Numbered from the stretch's first letter, positions 37,190 to 49,599 are shown. The stretch is 64,000 nucleotides of DNA from Ursus arctos (GCF_023065955.2 NW_026622985.1:76187931-76251930), one strand, 5' to 3'. Program-made: numbers and translations. The notes: generated by a model from the sequence alone, not told the origin.

Positions 37190-37560
37190 TTCATTTATTC
37201 AACATTACGGAGAACCTCCTGTGGGTCAGGTGCTCAAGTGCCTCAGAGTTCAGTGCTCAAATAGGGAAGAAAATAATATTCAGCATTGGTCTGGGAGGGG
37301 TGCATGGAACAGCGTGCACAAGGGTGGCCTGAATACAAAACAGCATGTTTAGAGAACTGAAAGTCGATCTGGAGAATCAGGGTGAGATCAGCCGATTTTC
37401 CAAAAATGACTCGAGCACTAAGGAGGAGGGACAGGTATCAACGGCCTTGTATTCTATGTTAAAATGTTTGCATTTTATCCTAATGAAGAGTTATTGACAG
37501 ATTTTAAACATAAAATAATTCTTATATTTAAAAAACAAATCTCAGGTTCATATAGAGAAT
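37190..37560 (-). repeat. L2 LINE remnant, antisense
   Basis: 'tttattcaacattacggaga' then ACCTCCTGTGGGTCAGGTGCTCAAG is the antisense L2 3' end. Further on, 'ggaacagcgtgcacaagggt', AACGGCCTTGTATTCTATGTTAAAATG and 'ttgcattttatcctaatgaa' continue the antisense L2 3' region. Confidence 0.68.
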
Positions 37561-37963
37561 AGATTGTTGGATGGGTCAAGTTTTCCTTCTTTCTCCTGTG
37601 GCAGCCTTTTTTTTTTTTAAATCAACTTTATGGTGATGTAATCTACATAAAATAAAACGTACCCATTTCAAATGTACAGTTACACACATTTAGAATAATG
37701 CATATGCCTGTGTAACTCCTGCCACAATGAAGATATAGACTATTCATTACTCAAAAACTTCTATCCTGCCCTCCTACAGTTCATCTTTTTTGCTAACCAA
37801 GCTCCCACACTCATATTTAGCCCTGGGAACCACTGATATGTCTTTTGTTATGGTGATTAGTTCTGGCTTTTCTAGAATATCATAAGAATGACATTTTAGT
37901 GTTCATATTCTTTTCAATTAGGTTTCTCCTCAGCATGACATTTTTGAGATTCATTCACATTGT

Positions 37964-37965
<2 letters not shown>

Positions 37966-37997
<32 letters not shown>
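37966..37997. repeat. (CA)n microsatellite inside an old L1
   Basis: An uninterrupted CA run, read directly. It is long enough to be polymorphic. Confidence 0.97.
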
Positions 37998-37998
<1 letters not shown>

Positions 37999-38420
37999 TC
38001 CACTTTATAGATATGTCACAATTTGTTTTTCCCAGGCCTGTGTTGGAAATTTGAGGTAGTTCCAGTTTTCGGCGATTATAAACACTGGTGCTATGAATAT
38101 TCATGCACAAGTATTTGTGTTGGCACAAGATTTCTTTTTTCTTACATAAAAATCTAAGAATGGAATAGCTGGGTCATATGGTAGGCAAATATATATTTAA
38201 CTATATAAATAACTGCAAAACTATTTTCCAAAGTGGTTGTCATATTTTACATTCCCATCAGCAATATGAGAGTTCCAATTGCTCACATCTTTACCAACAC
38301 TGGGTATTGTCAATCTTTCTAATTTTAGACACTGTAGTGGGTGTATAGTGGTTTCTCACTATGGTTTTAATTTGCATTTACCTAATGACTAGTGAGTAAC
38401 TTTATGTGTAGTTCCTTGTC

Positions 38421-38658
38421 ATTCATATATGTTCTTTTTTTAAATTAACATATAATGCATTATTAGTTTCAGAGGTAGAGGTCTGTGATTCATCGGTCTT
38501 ATATAATACCCAGTGCTCATTAAGTCATGTCCCCTCCTTAATGTCCATCACCCAATTACTCCATCCCCCCCCCTCCCCTCCAGCAACCCTCAGTTTGTTT
38601 CCTATGATTAAGAGTCTCTTATGGTTTGTCTCCCTCTCTGTTTTGTCATATATGTTCT
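38421..38658 (-). mobile_element. Young carnivore L1 tail nested in the old L1
   Basis: The body at 38436-38643 is antisense carnivore L1 3' UTR: 'aacatataatgcattattag' then TTTCAGAGGTAGAGGTC, 'ttatataatacccagtgctc', C-rich CCATCCCCCCCCCTCCCC and 'atgattaagagtctcttatg'. Duplicated flanks are 'attcatatatgttct' at 38421-38435 and 'tgtcatatatgttct' at 38644-38658. The old L1 text resumes straight after, which gives the relative ages. Confidence 0.88.
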
Positions 38659-38780
38659 CTGTTAAAATCTTGTCTGTTAAAAACTGTATGCCTCCTTACT
38701 GATTGGATCATTTGTCTTATTACTGGGTTGTAAAGGTTCTTTACATATTCTCAAAACAATTCATTAGTGAAATATATGTA

Positions 38781-39105
38781 CACTTGATCCTTGAACAACA
38801 TAGGGGTTAAGGTGCTGACCCTACCAGTCAAAACTCCATGTATAACTTTTGATGCCCCCCAAAATGTAACTGCTATAGCCTACTGTTGACTGAAAGCCTT
38901 ATCGCTAACAGTTAAGACATATTTTGTATGTCATATATACATATAATATCCTGAATTGTTATAATAAAGTAAGCTAGAGAAAAGAAAATGTTATTAAGAA
39001 AATCATAAGGAAAATACACTTACAGTTCTGTACTGAATTTATTGAAAAATATCCACATGTAAGTGGACCACACAGTTCAAACTCATGTTGTTCAAGGTTC
39101 AACTG
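38781..39105. mobile_element. MER2-like Tigger (TcMar) DNA transposon with TA target site
   Basis: The terminal inverted repeats are read directly: left 'cacttgatccttgaacaaca' and right end 'tgttgttcaaggttcaactg', flanked on both sides by TA. Internal text ('gcctactgttgactgaaagc', 'cataaggaaaatacacttac') matches the remembered non-autonomous Tigger family MER2. It has no transposase frame. It interrupts the old L1, so it moved after that L1 inserted. Confidence 0.9.
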
Positions 39106-39201
39106 TATATAGCAAATATTTTCTCTCAGTCTGTGGCTTGCCTTTTGATTTTCTTAATGATGTCTTTTAAAGAGTAGTAAGTTTTAAATTTTGACAAAAT
39201 T

Positions 39202-39920
39202 GGACAGCCATGGTCTAAACACTAGTTAAAAGGCAGAGATTGATAAATGGATAAAAAAGTAAAATTGTATATGCTGTCTAGAAAGATACACTTTAAAGAC
39301 ATAGGTAAAGAGAGACTTTAAATTTAAAGAGGTAGGTAGGTAGGTGAAAGCAAATAGATGGAAAGAGATATACCATACGAACAGGAGGCATAAGAAGATG
39401 ATGGAGTGGCTATTTTAATATGTGATAAAGTGGTTTTCAAGACAATTGCTATTATTAGAGATAAAGAGGGACATTTCATAATGCTAAAAAAAATGTATCA
39501 GTAAGACTTAACAATTTTAAGTGTGTATGTGTCTATTTACAGAGTTTTAAAGTACATGAACCAAAAATTTATAGAATTAAAGGAAGAAGTTTGTAACTCC
39601 AAAGTTATAGTAAGATATTGCAATAATTGTCCTTTGGCAATTGATAGAACACCTACTTATAAATCAGTACATTGGTTAAATACAATTACTTCAGAACACT
39701 AGACCCAGCCACCGAAGAATACTCATTCTCTCCAGGTTCACATGGTTCATCAAGTTAGATCCTAACACATTTCAATAAATTTAAAATTATCAAAATCATA
39801 TGAAATATATTCTCTGATCATAACAATCAGGTTAGGAATTAATATAAGTAAGATAGGTAGGAAAAAACGGCCCATAAATCTGGAAATTAAACAACACACT
39901 TCTAAATAACTCATGGGTCA
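39202..39920 (+). repeat. Old L1 ORF2 endonuclease-region fragment
   Basis: The + strand follows the 5' part of L1 ORF2: 'gataaatggataaaaaagta', ATATGCTGTCTAGAAAGATACACTT, 'gaggcataagaagatgatgg', AAAGAGGGACATTTCATAATGC, 'atagaattaaaggaagaagt', ATTGATAGAACACCTA, 'ctgatcataacaatcaggtt' and 'atctggaaattaaacaacac'. Frames are broken throughout. It abuts the antisense L1 at about 39200, in opposite orientation. Confidence 0.8.
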
Positions 39921-42367
39921 ATTAGCACTTAACAATCTTTTGTCTCACTTTTTTTTTTTTTTTAAACAAAGGACAAATGATAAGACCTCCTCAACAATTT
40001 CACAGTTATTTAGTGAGGATGAAACGAGGGAACAGAGGTTAGATTACTTTGATTGTTTGGAGATCGTACACAAATACAGTATCCTCTGAAAATAAAGACT
40101 GAAGCCTTCTCTGAATAATAGCGAAACTACTTCTACTGTTATTTACTGTAGCCAGAGAGGACAATCATGTGCCAAAGGGGAAAAATCATGGCCACCTTAC
40201 CAGCAAATCTTCTGGTTTCATGATATAGAACAATTTATCCCATCATTTATGGCTGTTTTCCAAATTCTGCCATTGCCACCACCACATTTTCCCTTGATTT
40301 TTTTCTATCGTGTTTGTGATAAGGGAAGAAAATATTCTTCTTGAAGAATATTGTGTAACCTTATGTCCTTAAGTGAAGGCTGGTAAATCAAGGCAATTGG
40401 TGGTGGTCTTGGTGTGCTTCTGCTGGGGCAATTCTCTCTCCTTTATCTTTTTATTATTTTCTCTTCCTTCCCTTCATTTCTCCTATGTTCTCTTTCCTCT
40501 CCCTTTCTTTCTCATTACCTGTCCCCTCCACCTCCATTCTGACTCCCTTGTCAAAACTAGCCCCATGATGGAATTTTGAACTAATGATGTTACTCCTAGT
40601 TCGTTAGGAAAAAAAATCCAGTATTTTTTACATTTACTTTAAAGAGATGTTTGGTCTTGACACTGTGGCCTAGAGTAGTTAAATGACTTTAATCTGATAT
40701 AAATCCACTGCTCTGACCACTTGTTACATCTCTGAATTTTAAGTCCCGATGAAGCCCATGAAAATGGTCCTCCTGAAAGTCCTTTCCCACCTCTATGAAC
40801 TGCTGGGTTGGCTAACTTGATCCTCTCTATTGCTGCCCCACTTATTTCCCCTAATTATTTGTGTTTGGCTCTAAACCTTTACAGTGTTGTCCAGGTTCAA
40901 TCGATACCACAGCTTGTTTTGATTGGCAAAAGAGACCATTTAACAGAAAAAGTAAATGAAGGTCTCAAAAGCTTATCCAGGTAAATCCTAGTCATGAGAC
41001 ACATTTGTCTGGGGTGTAAGTAGTCTGGAAGACAGGAGGAAAGCTGTTCTCATCCTACGCATATACTTTCAGAGATGCAGGAGAGAATGCAGTGATGCAG
41101 GAGGAAATGCAGCGATGACATGGACTTGGCTCTTCCAAAGAAAACTGAGTGAGTTTAAGTTTGTAAAGGCAAAAAGGAAAATGTAACAATGGCTATATGA
41201 TACATACCCCCATATAGATAGGGTAGAGACTTAATGGTCATCAAATAATGGATGTTAATACACCATAAACAGAGAAAAGCACCAGCTCTGCTAGAATTCC
41301 CAGGAAAATTACATCAAATCCATGGTCTTTCATTATTTCAGGTTGGTTTATACTTGTTGGCGGTATGAGACTTGCTACCTGATTAGCTAGTTTTATTAAG
41401 CACATACACAAATGACAAGAGGCACAAGACTAGCATAAGATGGGATTTACTCATTTTAAATACATTTTATATATACAAAAATTCTGCTATGTACCGGATT
41501 TATTATGATCTAAGATAGATAATAGCTGACCTCATTGTGTTTCCAGTAGAGAAGACAAACATTGATTAGATATACAAATAATCAATTAAAGGTATCAAGA
41601 AGTAACAGAGCACGTTTTGGGGCATCTAGACACCATATTAAGCCTTCTTTGATCAGTAAATATTCTGTGGCTTTGGGCAGGATACCTAAAACTCTGTTTC
41701 TTCCTTGTTGAAATAATAAATAATACCATCATTCCAATCTGTTTACAAGGACAAAATATGGCTGGATTTAAAAGATCCAAATTCTTTGAGCATTTACAGA
41801 TTGTATAATAATGTTAACATAAAATTAGTATCCTGATAGACAGGAATGTCAAACTTTAAAAAATTAAATGAGAAAATTTTACATTGCTCTTATAGCAAAA
41901 TGTTTGGTGGAGGTAGTCGGTAATGCTATTTCCCTTCTACTGCCCATCCTCTTTCCTGAGGAATAAAATATGCATTCAGACAGAAAATATCCATGTCAGA
42001 AAATGGGGAGAGTAGTCACAAGTAAATTAGCACCCATCTTCATGAATATTTAAAACAGCCAGTATGAAAGCACACTCCCATTTGTGCGAATTTCTGTTAT
42101 TTTAAAAGTCATCTGTGGTTTTGGCTCATGGAGGATGAATCTTAAAGAATTTATTTTCCTTCACGAAATAATCAGGTTGCAAAGAAATAAACAATGAGTG
42201 ACTATAAAACGTTTTGCTACTATCAGTGCTAATAAGAGAAAAATCTGATTTTCAATTCATAGCAGCCTGGTCTGATTTTTAAAGGAGTATATCTTAATGT
42301 CAGAAAATAAGCAAGCTATGACTCTCTCCATATCTCTAGGTAGATGCGTAGATATCTAGGGTTGGTA
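39921..42367. other. Unassigned non-coding stretch
   Basis: I recognise no gene. Weak MIR-like wording near 40640-40730 is too diverged to call. A 68-codon frame at 40373-40579 comes from a CT-rich tract. Confidence 0.5.
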
Positions 42368-42412
42368 TGGGGAGAGAGAGGGGGAGAGAGAGGGAGGGAG
42401 AAAGAGGGAGAA
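42368..42412. repeat. (GA)n/GGGA purine-rich tract
   Basis: An imperfect GAGAGGG run, read directly. The purine-only strand could form a triplex, which is an inference. Confidence 0.9.
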
Positions 42413-43574
42413 TTTTCCTTCGTGTCTTTCCTATCATAATGGCCAATGGTGATGTAAGGCCAAGTTTCCAATGACTAAACAGTAAGAGAAGGAGATATTG
42501 ATGCTTGAAAGAATCTTGTGTTGTTTCTCTTGGGCCCTAATATATCTCTACCGCATAAAAATGAAATATTAGATCTGAGTGTAGTATTTCCATTTGGGAG
42601 TAGAGCACCAGCTGTCTTCTTAAATTTCCATGCCACTTAATCTAGCTCTAAGCTTGGTTAGCTTTCAATTCACAAAGAAGGCAACAACAGTTACACAGGG
42701 TCACATTTTCAGCAAGGTCTCTGAGGTAATGAAGTGTACCAAGTATGCTAATAAAGAGAGCAGTGAAGTTAATTCCTTGAGGCAAGTGGAAATACATGGC
42801 TCTAAGAGCCACATTTTGGTGCAATGAAAGAAGTGACCTGTGAATAGAAGGAGTTAATGTTGAAAGGCAAGAATTTGAGAGTTTCTCAGCATTGTTGGGG
42901 GATTACCACTCAATTAGCCTTACTGATGACAACGTTGAATTTATTACCTTGTACATTCATTTCTCTCCTCATACGCATCAAAAGATGCTTAGAGTCAAAA
43001 CCCCCAGATGATCATCTAGAGAGCTACTCACATTAAAATCATCTGCTTCATCAGCCCTCTCATTGCACAAAATAAACTAGCAAAAGATATGATGCTGATA
43101 TGTCCATTCTAATCACTACCAAGATTTTTCATAGGCTACTGGTACATTTGTCAAAATTTCCAAGTCCTTCATGCCTATGCTAGGTCAGAGGAGAAAAAAA
43201 AAAAAGATATTTAAATAAGCTTTGTATCACGCCTTTAAGAAGTTAAGTAATTTTGTCAGAACGTGATGTAAAAAGTTTTAGAGTTGAGGGCACTAATCTG
43301 AAAATAACTTCTCACCTGACTCCCTAATACGTGCTTGTCAGAGAAGATGGCTTATTAATATTAAATCACTCCATTAAGCCTATACTATGGTAGCATACAC
43401 AGAAAAATACATGAGAAACAAAAAAACTGAAAGTTACCAAGAAATCATCCTATTATTCAGGTACATACCTTATACCTCTTTAAGATTAATAAGTGGTTGA
43501 TAAGCATAATACAGAATAAATCATAGAATCACAGAATATTAATGCTACACACTATGCTGGTATATTTCTCCCCT
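42413..43574. other. Unassigned non-coding stretch
   Basis: I see no supported gene or repeat family here. Confidence 0.5.
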
Positions 43575-44030
43575 ATTGTCATTCTAACCACTGTGTAACA
43601 AAACAGCATAAAATGACACTCATTTATTCTCACGTTAATAGGTCACCTGGCATGGTTTTGCCTCAGTTGATGGGCTGTGGGACTGCTAATCTGCATCAGA
43701 TTATGGATCAATCCAAGTCTGCTTTATGAGTCTCCTCTAGGTCTTCAGATATCTCGGAACATTCTTCTAATGACAAAGCTTGGAAGATTCCAGATACGTG
43801 AATAAAAACATGCAATGTTTCTTAAAGCTTAGGATCAGAACTCTAGCTGTTGGATCTCACAGATGGTTACTTCTCCTACATTCCATTGGCTGAAGAAAGT
43901 CACGAAGAGGAGAAGAAACATGTTCCTCCCAAAGAAGTAGGTGGGGGAGTCATTACTGTTGAACAATCAGTGATTCTACTCAAGTTGTTAACAGTAATCT
44001 AACCTTATTCCACACAGAGGAACATTGGAG
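43575..44030. repeat. Old interspersed repeat, same unassigned family as 9230 and 61690
   Basis: 'cactgtgtaacaaaacagca' then TAAAATGACACTCATTTATTCTCACG opens it. Near the right end, 'cattccattggctgaagaaa' then GTCACGAAGAGG sits at the position of a conserved 'attctattggccaaagc'/'agtcaca' block. Confidence 0.55.
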
Positions 44031-44282
44031 TCACTGGAAGCATCTGCTCTTGTATGTGTGTATATGTGTGACATGTTTCAGGGAACGCTACAGGTTAATT
44101 GCAAAACTAGGATAATAGCAATGTGCTCCATATTTTAAAACAGGAAACTCCACTATATTTTAATATAGTCCTCTATATTATATACTATACCCTCTTGGAA
44201 ACTGACATATTTTCCCCAAGTGATAAAATGAACTATTGCTTCTCAAAAGCTCATTGTAGACAGCAGGAAGGGTATGTTTTGA

Positions 44283-44284
<2 letters not shown>

Positions 44285-44321
<37 letters not shown>
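44285..44321. repeat. (TG)n microsatellite
   Basis: An uninterrupted GT run, read directly. It encodes the alternating C-V tail and H-T run of open frames on either strand, which are not genes. Confidence 0.98.
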
Positions 44322-44324
<3 letters not shown>

Positions 44325-45789
44325 AAAAAATAATAGCTCCTTTTTCCATACCCAATAGATACACACACAAATAAACATTCACATATGTCCACACATAATG
44401 TAGAGGGAGGGAGGAATGAAGGGAGAGAGAGAAAATACTAATGTAGAAATGCAATTATTTATCCAATTTAAAGCTAAGCCAGCCCTAACTGAATTTGGAG
44501 CTGCAGTATTTTTGCCTTTTGTTTTTGTTTTTGTTTTTCCCTAGGAGTCTAGGAATCTCCAGGACAAAATAGGAGCTGCTAGGCAATCTCCTTCCCAAGT
44601 CTGTCATTTTGTTAACAGGAATGGGAAGTGTGGACTGATAATCAGGGCAACAAACCCAGCAGAGCCAAGAATTTCTATTCCTTCTCTTTCAGTAGGGATG
44701 GAAAACAAAAATTATTGTTTTTTAAAATTTACAAGACTTTTTTTTTTTAATATCTCGGGAAAGCAGGATGTGCTGACAAGACAGGTCAATCAGAAGCTAT
44801 TGGAAAGAAGAACATTTTCTTTCTTGACATCAACCCTATGAATATATAAAAAAGGAATTGCTATAACAGAAAAAAATACTATTACAGCTGTGACTAGTGA
44901 TATGTACTGAACAGCCTGCAAATCTCACCCAGAATCACTCCGGAATTCACTCACCACACATTTACTGAGCTGCAGATGGTCTTCTTGCTTATCTGATGGC
45001 AGATATCTCCAAACTGTTGGAATTACCCAACAACTTAACTTTTTGAACAAGTTTTCAAAGACTTCTTACAGATTTCTTCTTTACTGTAATGAATGTAGAA
45101 GGAGTAGATAACTTACACAGCACTTTGGTGGGCACATGGTGTGTTGGTTTGTTAATGGAGACACAGAGTATGGAATTAATGCTATAATGGAAAAGATGAA
45201 ATTCATACTGCTTGACAATAATGATTTTACTCTTTTTTAGGGTTTTGTATTGTACCTGTATCCACTTTATGCTTTGGGTTTTAATGGGTTAATGACGGAC
45301 TACCATACAGTTTACCTTCCAGGTGTTTTCCTTACTTTGAGTTTCCATGAAATTAATGGGAGAATGACATATTCCAGTACAAATGCTACATCATCTCCCT
45401 AGACATAACTATAAACTTTCCTCTATAGGAATTCAAATTAATATTTTCAGCACATGGAGTGATTCTGTGGTTTAAATATCTTTAAGACAAAATTGGCCTT
45501 TCTGTGGTTAAATGAATAAAAAAAGTCTCTTATTTTTTTTCTTCTACCACTAGTGTGCCTTCATCTCCTTGCATAAATAGAAAAGTTAATCCTAGAGAAC
45601 AAATGAGTAAACCTCATTTTTTTAAAATGACCATAAATGGATGCAAAAAGGACAGGATAGAAAGACTAGTGTTTTTCTTTTTAATGAATTTGATGTTATT
45701 TATGAGGCTGTTTTTCATGAAACATGCTTTCCAAAGCAAGCAATCCAAACACCCACCACTGCTTCTAGACTGTACAGAAGAAAAGACAA
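44322..45789. other. Unassigned AT-rich stretch
   Basis: I see nothing supported. (GTTTTT)n at 44520-44538 is a short simple repeat. Confidence 0.5.
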
Positions 45790-45991
45790 GTCAGACTGAC
45801 CTGTATTAAAATTCTATCTCTGCAAATTACAAACGATATGACCTTGAATGAGTTACTTAATTTCTGAGTTTTAATTTACTCTTCTGGAAAAATAGAAATG
45901 ATACCTGTTTAACAGAGTTGTGGTAAGAATAAGAGTGATATATGCAAGGTGTTTGGCCCTTGGTGAGTATTCAGTAAATGATAATGTTTAC
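45790..45991 (+). repeat. MIR SINE remnant
   Basis: 'atatgaccttgaatgagtta' then CTTAATTTCTGAGTTTTAATTTACTC, 'aaatgatacctgtttaacag', AGTTGTGGTAAGAATAAG and 'tggtgagtattcagtaaatg' are in MIR order. Confidence 0.85.
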
Positions 45992-46024
45992 TATATCATT
46001 ATATTTAGAAAATAGTAATGCATG

Positions 46025-46240
46025 GCAAGCAAGAGTTCAGCCTTTGGAGTCAAGGTGGATCTGGGTTCAAATCCAGACTACTCCACTAGCTATGTGAAGA
46101 ATCACTGATGAGTTTACCCTTAGCATAAGACTCAATTTCCTAGTTTTTATGGGCTCATAGTATTTTGGGGGGAAATTCTTGGCACCTGACCCTTTGCTTA
46201 GTAGACAGTTGTCACTCAGGAAGTGATAGCCCATATTAGT
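46025..46240 (+). repeat. MIR SINE remnant, second copy in same orientation
   Basis: 'gttcagcctttggagtcaag' then GTGGATCTGGGTTCAAATCCAGACTACTCCACTAGC, 'actcaatttcctagttttta' and CAGTTGTCACTCAGGAAGTG. The conserved head is well kept. It lies only about 35 bp after the preceding MIR. Confidence 0.85.
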
Positions 46241-47021
46241 GGTAGAATCTGTAGTAGCAATACTCCTAGTGAACCAGTGAAAATCTTCATTTGATAAAAT
46301 TCTTATAATTTAGTATTTCATGGGTAATATTTTAGTCTGTTCCAGATTAAAATATAGCAAGATCTTCCTAAGAAGCCCTACTGAAACCACATTTCTCTTC
46401 TGACACCTTACTGATCCCAAACATATATATGCCTCCAAGAGTAAACTCATAATCATCATTGTGACTTTCTCTAAGGACTCCTTCTATCCCAGTCCTAAGG
46501 GATGATTTCTCACAAGTGGGGAGGACTCACATGCTGTAGAGGCCCCAGAGTGACAGAGAGGAAGAGATCCACTCTCATCCTTTGCCTCTTTGATTTTTAC
46601 CTCCATGTTTCCTTGACTTCCTAGGTAATAGGGTTGAGTGAAATATCTCCCTGGAGAAAACTTGGACATTTTAAATTTGAAAGATAAAGTTGAGATTACA
46701 GGGGTGCTCCTGACTCATAGGCAGTTGGCTGCCTCAGTTACCTGCTTAACTCCTGACAACCTGAACCACCTCTTCCAGAGTATGAAAAGCTCCTTCAACA
46801 TCCTGCAAGTTTGGTGGGGTGGGCAGCTTGCTGGAAAGATTAATGTCACTGGCCACTAATCTTATAGTCTTCTGCTTATTCAGGAAAGTTATCATTACGT
46901 TCCAGCAAGGCAGACATAAGGTAAATCTTATTTCTATTTAGGTGTAATGGGTGAAAAGAAGGAACAGCAGGAATCATTTAAAAATCATTTTAAAACACAA
47001 TTCTTAGTGTTTTGTAAATGT
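46241..47021. other. Unassigned non-coding stretch
   Basis: I see no supported feature. Opposed 61- and 73-codon frames at 46484-46859 are featureless. Confidence 0.5.
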
Positions 47022-47217
47022 TTTTTTTTTTAAGATTTTATTTATTTATTTGACAGAGAGAGACAGCCAGCGAGAGGGAACACAGGCAAGGGGGAATGGG
47101 AGAGGAAGAGGCAGGCTCCCAGGGGAGGAGCCTGACGTGGGACCCGATTCCAGGACTCCAGGATCACGCCCTGAGCTGAAGGCAGATGCTTAATGACTGA
47201 GCCACCCAGGCGCCCCC
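47022..47217 (-). mobile_element. Carnivore SINE (SINEC), full length, antisense
   Basis: T-run at 47022-47031, TATTTATTTATTTGACAGAGAGAGACAGCC, 'gagaggaagaggcaggctcc', 'ctgagctgaaggcagatgct' and 'gagccacccaggcgccccc' at the right edge. The flanking duplication is not obvious. It accounts for a 72-codon - strand frame at 47042-47260. Confidence 0.95.
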
Positions 47218-47304
47218 AATTAAACAACTGGTTTGACTGACTTCCCCTCTGCCAGCCCAAGTTAACTATATTGATTTCAGATAGTCTTATTCCTAAACTT
47301 CAGT

Positions 47305-47460
47305 TAAAGGACATTTGTAGGTCTGGCTTCATAAGAGTCACCTTGGGAGCTTTGCAATAAATAATAGATTCCTGGGCATCATTCCTGATACTTCAGATTC
47401 AGAAGCTCCTGGCCCAGGAATCTATATTTCAACAAAGATCTCAGCTATCAGTAGCAGTCT
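47305..47460. repeat. hAT-Charlie fragment (MER5/MER58-like)
   Basis: 'aagagtcaccttgggagctt' then GCAATAAATAATAGATTCCTGGGC, 'cttcagattcagaagctcct' and GGCCCAGGAATCTATATTTCAACAAAG follow the pattern of the remembered small non-autonomous hAT family. Subfamily not resolved. Confidence 0.65.
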
Positions 47461-47691
47461 TAAATTTGTCATACATAACACCAAACTGGTCATTCAGATG
47501 ACAAATAGAGATATTGTAGTTTCCTTAGGATCTCTTCCTCTTGCCTTCAGGATTGCCTTCATGATTTATCGGCCAGATTATTTGATCAATCCTTATAAAT
47601 AAGCATATGTAACCATGGTGTCATTTTAGAGCCCTGGCTTCTAAGCTCATGGGGCGGGTGGGGGATATGGGGAGAATACACAGGGGGTTAT

Positions 47692-47718
47692 TCTCTCTCT
47701 CTCTCTCTCTCTCTCTCC
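47692..47718. repeat. (TC)n microsatellite
   Basis: An uninterrupted CT run, read directly. Confidence 0.96.
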
Positions 47719-49457
47719 TTATTCATCTGTTATGACCATTGATACTTTTCTATATATTTTCCCCAATATGGTAAATAAGTAAGTGAATGGATGAACAATG
47801 ACACTGCATTCTAAGTAGGAGCAGAGATCCTGAGAAGAGGCAGATTTGAGTGTTCTGTGGGCTGTTTCAAGCCTGGAAACTGTCTTCAGATGAGATTTCT
47901 ATAGCATTGACTAAGCTATCAAGCTTCAAGTCTGAAGATGCCCTTGTCATAACCACTGGATATGACTGACCAAGGGAGTTGCATCTCTAATTCCTATTGA
48001 TGTCAGTCATTTCACTGGGTCCATAGCTAATGGTCTAAACCCCTAAATCCAGCCAGCTTTTTGGCCAGTACTTGTTATTAATCAGAAAGTGAGGGTGAGA
48101 GATGTGGGAACATTTTTTTCTAACCCTAGGAGAACAGGGCTATGGGTACCTAAAAAAACAGGCATGGCTTAATTTCTAAGATATTTAGAAAAATCATTTT
48201 TATGTAAGAATGTCAGCAATCTGGCAAAAGACTTTTAAAAGGAAGTCTAGTCTGTTAAAATATCCCAATATGGGACAAATGTGGTATTTTTCCAATATAG
48301 TCAGTTGGAAAGGAAAGAGCTACAAACATTTAAAAGGATCTGATGCAGCCCTGAGCTATCAGAGCAGGATTCTTTTGGAAATTTTTGCAGCTAGGATTCT
48401 TGAGTAGCGGAAACATTCACATAGCAACTAGTGAGCTGCAGAAGGATATGAGATGGCCTAGAGGTATAATGATTACTGAGGTGGGGGAAAAAGAGCTTCT
48501 ATGATTTCCCTGCTACACATACTCACAAAGCAGAAATGCCTTCATAGAAAACATATTAAGGATCTAAATACCAATCTAGCTTTGACATGTTCCATCATGC
48601 TTGTTACAGGGCTCACAACATGAATTCATCTTTATCCTCTGTATGTTTGTTGATGACAAATCCATTTGGGATGATCTGTATTAATAGATGGGTAGTATAT
48701 GGGACCCACTGGATATCCTTCCAGTCCTCCCTCTTTGGAACTTGACGCCCTGCCCATGGAGGTGAACCCCTCTCATCTTTATTCATGCTGTATATCCCCT
48801 ACCTTCAGACCATAACTGATTAGGTCGGAATCAGGCACCGGACCCAAGTTGGATTGATCTCATTCTCTCTCTTCAGACTTTGATATTAAACTAGCTCAGA
48901 ATTTACACATGGTAAAGTTTATACAAGCCACCTGAATAATGACGTTGGAGGCTGAAGGTGTTGGATTGCTGCATTTTCTTAAATGGCAAAGGAATTGAAA
49001 ATTAAAAATAATGAAATAAAAGAGTTCAGGAACAATTAAATATGATTTTGTGACAAACCCTCATCTCTTCCCACCCACTGATACCATGAGGAGAACAATG
49101 AAACACTGATGTCTGTTTCATTAATAATAAGAGCAATAACTTTTTGTCATAAAATACAGCAAAATGGTTTATTGTTAAGTATATTCTTAATACACCATAA
49201 TGAGAAAAAAGAATGGTTCTGCCTCTTATGGCTGGAACTGTGAGTCACTACATCATCGGCCAGCTGATACCTCACTGGTGCTCCCAGAGATGTTTGTGCA
49301 GAGGACAAATCTAATGGCCTACTGTGCATTACCAAGTGTCCTACTCCAAACTCCTCTCCAGAGTCTAGCAATGAATAACGTGTTTCAAGAGGTTCTTTAC
49401 CTTCTCTGGCTTCACCTAACTTCAACTCTCTCTTTTCTATATTTAGTTTTGATGCCA
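47719..49457. other. Unassigned non-coding stretch
   Basis: I recognise no gene. Part of 48720-48900 reads like a decayed old repeat ('gtcggaatcaggcaccggac'), but I cannot assign it. A 125-codon + frame begins at 49200 and runs through the simple repeat at 49458. It has no known motif. Confidence 0.45.
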
Positions 49458-49498
49458 AATCAATCAATCAATCAATCAATCAAACAAACAAACAAACC
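49458..49498. repeat. (AATC)n-(AAAC)n microsatellite
   Basis: Two adjoining tetranucleotide runs, read directly. Confidence 0.96.
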
Positions 49499-49599
49499 TT
49501 GGAAAATAAATTCAATGAAAAGAGCGAAAGAACAGAATTTCTCTCCAAATAACATGTATTCCATGATCTTCTGCTGAGTTCTCCTTGGTATTATATCAA

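Larger units (their letters stand above)
37605..39200 (-). mobile_element. Old L1 (L1M) ORF2 3'/3'-UTR, antisense, with two nested insertions
   Basis: Antisense L1 text: 'tggtgatgtaatctacataa' (3' UTR), 'ggttgttttcca'-like text, 'gaatagctgggtcatatggt', 'tttccaaagtggttgtcata', TTTACATTCCCATCAGCAATATGAG, 'gggttgtaaaggttctttac' and 'tttgattttcttaatgatgt'. It is interrupted at 38436-38643 by a younger L1 tail and at 38781-39105 by a MER2-like element; host text resumes after each. A (CA)n tract lies at 37966-37997. The frame is long dead. Confidence 0.9.

Noticed and set aside
37960..38000. Repeated short units suggesting CRISPR or minisatellite
   Set aside because: It is plain (CA)n; no spacer-repeat structure exists anywhere in the window.
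40000..40735. Two MIR-like patches
   Set aside because: Too few consensus blocks in order to distinguish from chance.
42368..42412. Purine tract as a promoter GAGA element
   Set aside because: It is a simple repeat with no start-site context such as a TATA box, CpG cluster or exon nearby.
44123..44378. Open frames ending in alternating cysteine-valine or histidine-threonine
   Set aside because: They are translations of the (TG)n microsatellite at 44285-44321.
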